A stretch of 12,787 nucleotides of DNA from contig NWUY0304123528.1 in the NCBI GenBank assembly GCA_004151065.3, positions 1 through 12,787 on the forward strand, read 5' to 3'. The notes below the pieces were generated by a model, which saw nothing but the letters and a program-made list of their open reading frames with translations, did no database searches and was not told where the DNA came from. Both the position numbers and the translations under genes were made by a program. Origin of the DNA: Larix sibirica (lineage: Eukaryota > Streptophyta > Pinopsida > Pinales > Pinaceae). Within the stretch, counting starts at the first letter, position 1. Each line of letters begins with the position of its first letter. Positions 8,341-12,787 of this stretch are shown here, in pieces.

Positions 8341-8745
8341 TATAGACTTTTTAATTTGTTTTTTATGGGAAATGAAGGTCTTATCCCTGACAATGGCACC
8401 AAAAATGTTTCCTCCCAATTGTAGCTAGGTGGAAAGGTCCCAATCCACGGGTACAAGCCAAAGGCAACCTTGGATTGGTTTCCACTATGACGACATAACC
8501 AACCCCTTTTCTTTAGGCCAACTCTCAAAAGCCAAGGGAGGATTCCCTAACTAAATGATATTGTTCAAGTAAATGATGAGAGTTAACTTTAACCATAATA
8601 AGATATGAAATAAACTAGGTACCTAAGATGCCATGTAAATCAATATCTAAGATAACTCAATGAAACACTTGGATTCAAATGGAAATGCTTCAAATAGATA
8701 TAACAAGGAAACTAGATGCATTATTTGGATTGCTTGAGAAAAGAT
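8092..8745 (+). repeat. 25-bp direct repeat pair flanking the LTR junction
   Basis: Positions 8092-8116 and 8721-8745 match at 24 of 25 bases, with the shared core GATTGCTTGAGAAAAGAT. One copy lies in the gag N-terminal region and the other in the presumed LTR. The positions do not fit an LTR pair or target-site duplications, so the repeat is unexplained. Confidence 0.75.
8384..8401 (-). other. Primer binding site, tRNA-Asp type
   Basis: The minus strand reads TGGTGCCATTGTCAGGGA. The usual Ty3/Tat plant primer site is a TGGCGCC-GTTGCCGGGGA type sequence complementary to the 3' end of tRNA-Asp. The differences are C-to-T or G-to-A, as expected from decay of methylated CpG and CpHpG sites. It would prime minus-strand cDNA synthesis. 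It lies four bases inside an LTR end candidate (ACA, minus strand). Confidence 0.65.
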
Positions 8746-8760
8746 CACTTAAGATAATGG
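8406..8760 (-). repeat. Probable inner end of the 5' LTR, outer boundary unresolved
   Basis: Immediately outside the primer site the + strand begins TGTTTCC, the mirror of an LTR 3' end ...GGAAACA on the minus strand. Ty3-type LTRs normally start TG and end CA, so 8406 is a good inner boundary. The outer boundary is not visible because no matching copy exists on the left of the element and no clear target-site duplication is seen. The end given is arbitrary and the LTR may extend further right. A minus-strand open frame at 8340-8528 crosses the LTR and leader and is not considered a gene. Confidence 0.45.
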
Positions 8761-10130
8761 AAATTCTGCAATATATGATCTATCTATGAATTTTTCTGGC
8801 TGGAAATTGTAGAAATTAGATAACCAGCTCAAATATATGATAAATTCAACGCTTAAAAATATGAAATGAGTTGAAATTTCTATTGCATAAAAAGGTAATT
8901 TCCAAATTGCATAAATTTAACAATTACTCACTAATAAAGATAAACTACACAAGAGGCAAGAGCACAAGTGAGTAATAAAGAATATGCTAGGGATAAATCT
9001 ATGAAATAAGCTTCAAATTTTTAGGGCTAAGTCTCTTAAATTTAGTCTTTAACAAATCTAGACTTGTGAGAAATAAACCTAAAAATAAAATAATATACTT
9101 TTAGGGTTAAATTTCAGATTTCTAACCAGATCTAACCCAAATACCAATAAAAATATAGATCTAAATAATTGTGAAATCCAAATATGTTTTTCTATATAGG
9201 GTTAGTAGTTTTCACCGTGAAACTAGAAGTTTTTTTTTGTGTGTAAATGTTTGCCCTCTAATTTCTTATAGTAGAGGCAATGCAAGAAGGGGTTACCAAC
9301 TTCTTGGTTGTGGAAGTTCAGAGGGATACAAAAAGGGGTTTCCAACTTCTCATCCCCAGGATTGCACAGCTGAATCCTCTTAGCCTTGGTCAGTCTCCAG
9401 AGGATATCATGAGGTTCAACATTAGCACATATGTGGTTTTTGAGGTTGATGGCTCCTCTTCTGCTTTTTACCATGCTGTTGCTCTTCCTTGACATCCATA
9501 ATTAGTGCTATGGCACAACATTTCTAATAGGGTGCTATATTTCTTCTGTTGTATTATCCATTTAACTATCTAGGGTTTACCTTATTTTATTTTGTGTCCA
9601 GTCCTCATTGTTGTTGTCACACATTGTTCTTCACAGTCTCATTGACCTATTTTGGTCACTTTCCGGCATTAATACATTTTTAGATTTGTTCCATTTCATT
9701 TATTATTTAATTCTGACACATTTGTTGCACTGTCTGAACTCGATAGTATTATTTACTCCCCAAATTATTCGACATTGATATTAAGTGTGTTGGTGGATTA
9801 CAATAATGGTTGTATTAGTTTGCCGTATGCATTCATTCAATTTCTTTCCTTTTTCGTGGCTAGTGTATTTATTTTTATTCTTTTGAATATTAAAACCCGG
9901 GGACACTATTTACAGTTTTAATTTGGAGGGGAATGAATTTGAAACCACCTAGTCCAACTTAACAGCCACTGTTATGAGATTTGACCCTGGTAGTGCCTAA
10001 GACAGTACCTCTTTCACCAATCCGGTTAACCTCTTTTGGCTAGTATCAAAATATTTTGTTTATTATATATCTTTAGCTTTAGTTCTTGCATTAGGGTTTG
10101 ATTACTGATACATGTGCATGTGTATATTTT
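8760..10130. other. AT-rich intronic sequence, no gene recognised
   Basis: No splice-consistent symplekin exon falls here, since exon d joins exon e directly in homologues. Short open frames around 9171-9495 on both strands have no recognisable domain. Two similar segments occur at 9288-9309 and 9332-9352, each with a GGGGTT-CCAACTTCT pattern, which looks like a small decayed duplication. The left portion (to roughly 9250) may belong to the retroelement LTR. The segment 9930-10030 is richer in GC than its surroundings and may be a repeat fragment. Confidence 0.5.
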
Positions 10131-10257
10131 GCATTTTATTTCAGTTTTACTTATGTTGTTATATATTATTAATAAGTTTTACAATTTCTTGTTGGTTTGC
10201 ATTTTATTTCAGTTTTACTTATATTGTTATTAGTATTAATAACTTTTACAATTTCTT
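10131..10257 (+). repeat. Tandem duplication, two units of about 60 bp
   Basis: Units 10131-10190 and 10199-10257 both begin GCATTTTATTTCAGTTTTAC and both end TTTTACAATTTCTT, with small differences between. The period is 68 bp. Each unit contains a TTTCAG that looks like a splice acceptor, but no coding match follows either, so I read them as cryptic sites in the intron. Confidence 0.85.
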
Positions 10258-10570
10258 TTGATTGATTTTGTCAAGTAAAATTTTCTTCTTGGTTGAGTTT
10301 TTCGAATTTGACTGTATGTCATGGAGCTCCTATCTCTAATTATTAGAAATATAATCTGATTTGTAGTTTCTATTTTAGGATATGCCTATCATGAAATGAA
10401 TTAGATTTTCGAAAGAGAGGATGCTATACTGGTATGGTATCACTTTCAATATAGTTAGTGGTTATGTTGTAGAATCTTGGTTAAGTTGTTTACAGTAAGG
10501 ATTTATAGTGGAGATACTACCCAATCTTGTTTGGTATTAAGCCACTTGAGACGTTATTGGAAATTTGTAG

Positions 10571-10690
10571 GGACATGAGTTGACATTGCACGTACTTTAC
10601 CAACTCTTTGGAGAAATGGTATCTCAACAGAAGGACATTAGCTCATCTTCAGAGGCTACTTCAATTTATGAAAGATTTCTTCTTACTGTG
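10571..10690 (+). CDS. SYMPLEKIN internal exon e (40 codons)
   Basis: This exon encodes GHELTLHVLYQLFGEMVSQQ, then KDISSSSEATSIYERFLLTV. It matches the plant symplekin sequence that follows exon d, where homologues read Gly-His-Glu-Leu-x-x-(His/Arg)-(Val/Ile)-Leu-Tyr-(His/Arg)-Leu and later Tyr-Glu-x-Phe-Leu-Leu-x-Val. These are helices of the middle region. The acceptor TTTGTAG ends at 10570 and the donor GTGCGT starts at 10691. It is 120 nt, phase 0. It is too short for a typical ORF search and is identified from the residue match and the clean join to exons d and f. Confidence 0.88.
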
Positions 10691-10862
10691 GTGCGTGCCT
10701 AATTTTCAGCTTTTTATGGCACACAATTGTTCTTTTATTAGAATGGTTATGTCATAAACTATTCATATTTCTTTAGTTTGTTTGACTTTTCTCTAGATGT
10801 TTCATATCTATCCAGTTCCATGTTCTCTTATGCATTTTATAACTTAACCTTATTTACTGCAG
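10691..10862 (+). other. Symplekin intron, 172 nt
   Basis: This is a GT...AG intron, phase 0. The donor is GTGCGT at 10691 and the acceptor is TTTACTGCAG, ending at 10862. It is T-rich and nothing else is recognised in it. Confidence 0.85.
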
Positions 10863-11108
10863 GCACAAACTTTGCGTGATTCTCTTCCAGCATCTGATAA
10901 ATCCTTGAGCAGATTGCTTGGTGAGGTCCCATTTCTTCCAGATGCAGCTTTAAGAATATTGGAGGATTTGTGCTATGCTGGTAGATTTGACAGGGATGGA
11001 AAGGAAGTGCTAAGTGGTGACCGAGTTACTCAAGGTTTAAGTGCTGTATGGAGCCTAATCTTGCTACGACCACCCACAAGGGTTACTTGCTTGGATATCG
11101 CCTTACAG
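10863..11108 (+). CDS. SYMPLEKIN internal exon f (82 codons)
   Basis: This is the best conserved exon in the window. It encodes AQTLRDSLPASDKSLSRLLG, EVPFLPDAALRILEDLCYAG, then GDRVTQGLSAVWSLILLRPP, and C-L-D-I-A-L-Q at the end. Plant symplekins share the LP-A-S-D-K-S-(L/F)-S-(R/K)-L-L-G-E-V-P, RVTQGL-(S/G)-AVWSLIL-x-RP and C-L-x-I-A-L-(Q/K) blocks almost unchanged. This region lies just before the C-terminal symplekin domain, which is expected in the next exons off the right edge. The acceptor CTGCAG ends at 10862 and the donor GTTGCC begins at 11109. It is 246 nt, phase 0. The ORF-like extension past the donor is hydrophobic intronic sequence ending at a stop at 11193. Confidence 0.93.
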
Positions 11109-12459
11109 GTTGCCTTATTATTGTTAATATTTCTTATTAAATGGTTTCATATTGTTAGTATTTTGGTAGGTAGGTGCTTGTATTATTTAACTTAGTTTTT
11201 ATTGAAAATGCTTATTGTATTATTAAAACATTGATTACTTATATTACAAGGAAAACGTGTCTATTGAAAGTTAAGGTTGGATGTGCTAGGGTGTGTTTTG
11301 TATTGCTTAAATGCCTAATGTAATATAGTTAGCATAGTACAATCATGGACAAGACTGGCTGTGAGTAGCAAACTGACATCAGTCTTCATGAAATAAATCA
11401 TCGGGAGCAAGCAAATTGCAAAATGAGGAACGCATTGTTAGACAGTAAATCAGTAGCCACAAATTGTTTGGACAAGAAGATTTCACTGGAGGCACAGAAT
11501 TTGGTCATTTCACAGTCAGACAGTGAGACTCAGCTTTGGCATATGCTAGAATTACAGATTCATCACATGACATATTCTCCATCATACATATTACAGGGAT
11601 GTCTACAAGAGCCTATATATTGTGTGTGTGTGTATTTTGAATGTATACTAAATTTGCACCTTAGGAGAAATTTGGTGACAGACAGAATTTTAAAATATAA
11701 CAATAGGCTAATCAACTCTCTCTGCAACTTTAAACAGTGACAATGATGTTGACCACATTGTGTGTTTGACGATACGATCAGCAGCAGGTCTGAACCAATT
11801 TTATCAGAACCAGACCAAGGGTTTAGACCAGGATCAGATAAGAAAAGCAGGTTGAAGAATTGGTTGATTTAAAAATACATAAAATATGCAATATATTTTT
11901 CAGGGAAAAACCGTATATTCTATCCAAGATGAATGGAAGATACAATCCTCAGATGCATAAGCACAATCCCAAAACAGGGTTTTGAAAATTTTAAAGAAAC
12001 TACCTCAACCAACTAGATCTGGTACCAGATTGGCACATATAAAAACTGAGTAAACCTGATAGTCCTCCAACTACATAAGAACATAGGACAGTACAGAAAC
12101 ATTACCATAATGCCAATTTACTGATCAACCGTAAAAAAGTTGCCCAGCATTACATATATGATATATCATAATTTAAAACCACTTAATAGTTGTTGATTGA
12201 AGCCTGCTAACAGGCCACTGTATGAACAGTTTTTGATAATGAAAATGTCTTTCCTGCAGCGATAGGCCTTCTTTTGACAGCCTATCTGCTTTGTCATTAA
12301 GTTTACGAAAGATATGTGTAAAACTGATATGATTAAATCGGTCAGCTAATCTTCAACCGCAATTATAGCAATATTATGAACCTGCATGGGCATTCATTCA
12401 ATAAATGACAATACTGGAATCACTGAAAACCTGTAAAAAAGAGTCCCCTCTGTTGCAGG

Positions 12460-12600
12460 AAACGCCTATCAGAAGGCCGTACCAGTACCCGAAACTCCTT
12501 GAAACGTGGGTATGGGTCCGAAACGTCGCCATCCATACCGTACGGCAGACGGCGTTTCGGGTATTTTCGGGCCCCACGACAGAGGTTTCCAGCGTTTTTT
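12460..12600. other. CpG-rich patch with inverted motifs, possible element border
   Basis: About a dozen or more CpG dinucleotides fall within 140 bp, while the surrounding kilobases contain almost none. The patch contains CCCGAAAC (12488-12495) and its reverse complement GTTTCGGG (12554-12561), and GGTATGG (12509-12515) with CCATACC (12533-12539). It can therefore fold on itself. Overlapping open frames on both strands here are probably by-products of the composition. It may be the end of a DNA transposon or a recently inserted LTR or leader segment. No family is recognised. Confidence 0.55.
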
Positions 12601-12692
12601 TGAATTTTTAGTGGGCCATACAGCGATTAAAAAACTGTGGGCCACATCCAAAAGTTGTTTTTTGTCTTTTGTTAGCTGGAAAATGGTTTTAG

Positions 12693-12787
12693 AAGGATCT
12701 AGTAACTTCTTTTTTCCCTAGTTCTGTAGAACAAGCATTTTGTTCTATTTTTTATGATGATGATGAGGATGAGGATGAAGATATGTT
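12693..12787 (+). other. Acidic open frame running off the right edge
   Basis: The frame opens after a stop at 12690-12692 and stays open to the window end. It ends with F-Y-D-D-D-E-D-E-D-E-D-M, encoded by a GAT/GAG microsatellite at about 12756-12782. A possible acceptor (CTGTAG) ends at 12729. It might be the start of a transposase-like or other acidic protein, or merely a simple trinucleotide repeat. It does not match the symplekin residues expected next, so I do not assign it to that gene. Confidence 0.3.

Larger units (their letters stand above)
5636..8405 (-). mobile_element. Degraded Ty3/Tat-like LTR-retrotransposon lacking RT and integrase
   Basis: Reading on the minus strand from 8405 down to 5636, the order is primer binding site, gag with a zinc knuckle, aspartic protease, linker, and RNase H domain. 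The protease and RNase H domains are separated by only about 250-300 nt, too little for reverse transcriptase. No integrase motifs are seen after the RNase H. All coding regions carry stops and frameshifts. The RNase H resembles the additional RNase H of Tat-lineage Ty3 elements. The primer site resembles the tRNA-Asp type common in that lineage. I cannot find a second LTR on the left side, so the copy seems truncated at its 3' end. The family assignment comes from remembered motif similarity, not a database comparison. Confidence 0.75.
4385..10570 (+). other. Giant symplekin intron, 6186 nt, with antisense retroelement
   Basis: This is a GT...AG intron, phase 0, with donor GTAAAG at 4385 and acceptor AAATTTGTAG ending at 10570. 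It splits a short conserved peptide (Asp-Tyr-Gln-Asn-Tyr-Lys / Gly-His-Glu-Leu) that is continuous in homologous proteins. Contents from left to right: AT-rich sequence without recognised genes (4385-5315), an inverted-repeat hairpin (5316-5406), a degraded Ty3-type element on the minus strand (about 5636-8405, with a possible LTR continuing to the right), unassigned AT-rich sequence (about 8760-10130), and a short tandem duplication (10131-10257). The antisense orientation of the element keeps its own polyadenylation signals out of the sense transcript, which may explain why it is tolerated. Confidence 0.85.
11109..12787 (+). other. Partial symplekin intron (right edge)
   Basis: After the donor GTTGCC no further symplekin exon is visible. 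The expected next residues (a Ser/Cys-Ala-Val-His stretch leading to Ala-Ile-Arg-Leu-Val-Ala-Asn-Lys-Leu) are absent in all frames on the + strand. The sequence is AT-rich to about 12450, with a (TG)n run at about 11620-11632 and a hairpin at 12256-12289. The frame at 11423-11740 has no recognisable domain. The CpG-rich segment at the end is listed separately. Confidence 0.7.

Noticed and set aside
9171-9495. Overlapping open frames on both strands
   Set aside because: No domain, no splice-compatible match to symplekin, and mutually overlapping frames. They are taken as chance or decayed repeat.
11620-11632. (TG)n run
   Set aside because: A short microsatellite of ordinary length in an intron, not informative.
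12017-12030. 14-bp perfect palindrome ATCTGGTACCAGAT
   Set aside because: About one such palindrome is expected by chance in a window of this size, and nothing around it suggests function.
12256-12289. Hairpin GCAG-CG-ATAGGC / GCCTATCTGC with a 12-nt loop
   Set aside because: The short stem has a bulge and no following T-tract or other context. It may be chance, and transcription terminators of this kind do not apply to plant nuclear genes.
12405-12721. Several overlapping open frames on both strands in the CpG-rich patch
   Set aside because: High GC reduces stop codons locally. The translations have no domain and overlap each other in three frames.

Overview
This window reads as nuclear DNA from a seed plant, and probably from a gymnosperm. 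It is AT-rich and mostly non-coding, with short protein-coding islands bounded by GT...AG splice sites. One intron carries a worn LTR-retrotransposon whose gag, protease and RNase H peptides resemble those I associate with conifer-type Ty3 elements. The gymnosperm assignment is an inference. Nothing bacterial is present: no operons, ribosome binding sites, CRISPR arrays or rRNA/tRNA genes.

The only host gene I can support is the middle part of a plant SYMPLEKIN gene (Pta1/symplekin family, ESP4-like in Arabidopsis), on the + strand. Symplekin is the scaffold of the nuclear mRNA 3'-end processing (cleavage and polyadenylation) complex. Six internal exons can be placed: 1409-1531, 1729-2376, 2659-3276, 4316-4384, 10571-10690 and 10863-11108. 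They total 1824 nt or 608 codons. All are phase 0 at both ends, all are flanked by AG/GT, and none contains a stop. The start codon and N-terminal HEAT-type exons lie upstream of the window. The C-terminal exons lie downstream.

The introns are 197, 282, 1039, 6186 and 172 nt, plus an incomplete one at each edge. The 1039-nt intron contains a tandem duplication of about 120 bp. The 6186-nt intron holds the retroelement in antisense orientation (about 5636-8405). In its own direction it has a tRNA-Asp-like primer binding site, then gag with a CCHC knuckle, then an aspartic protease, and then an additional RNase H domain directly. I see no reverse transcriptase or integrase. It has several stops and frameshifts and has lost catalytic residues, so it is a dead, probably non-autonomous Ty3/Tat-like copy. 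The same intron carries an 18-bp perfect inverted repeat (5316-5406) and a tandem duplication of about 60 bp (10131-10257). The last, incomplete intron contains an abrupt CpG-rich patch (about 12460-12600), followed by an acidic open frame that runs off the edge. It may be the border of another transposable element.

I found no convincing new biological system. The points most worth a second look are the gag-protease-RNase H architecture without reverse transcriptase, the CpG-rich patch at the right edge, and an arginine-depleted stretch at the start of the third exon that looks like CpG-to-TpG drift in the host gene.
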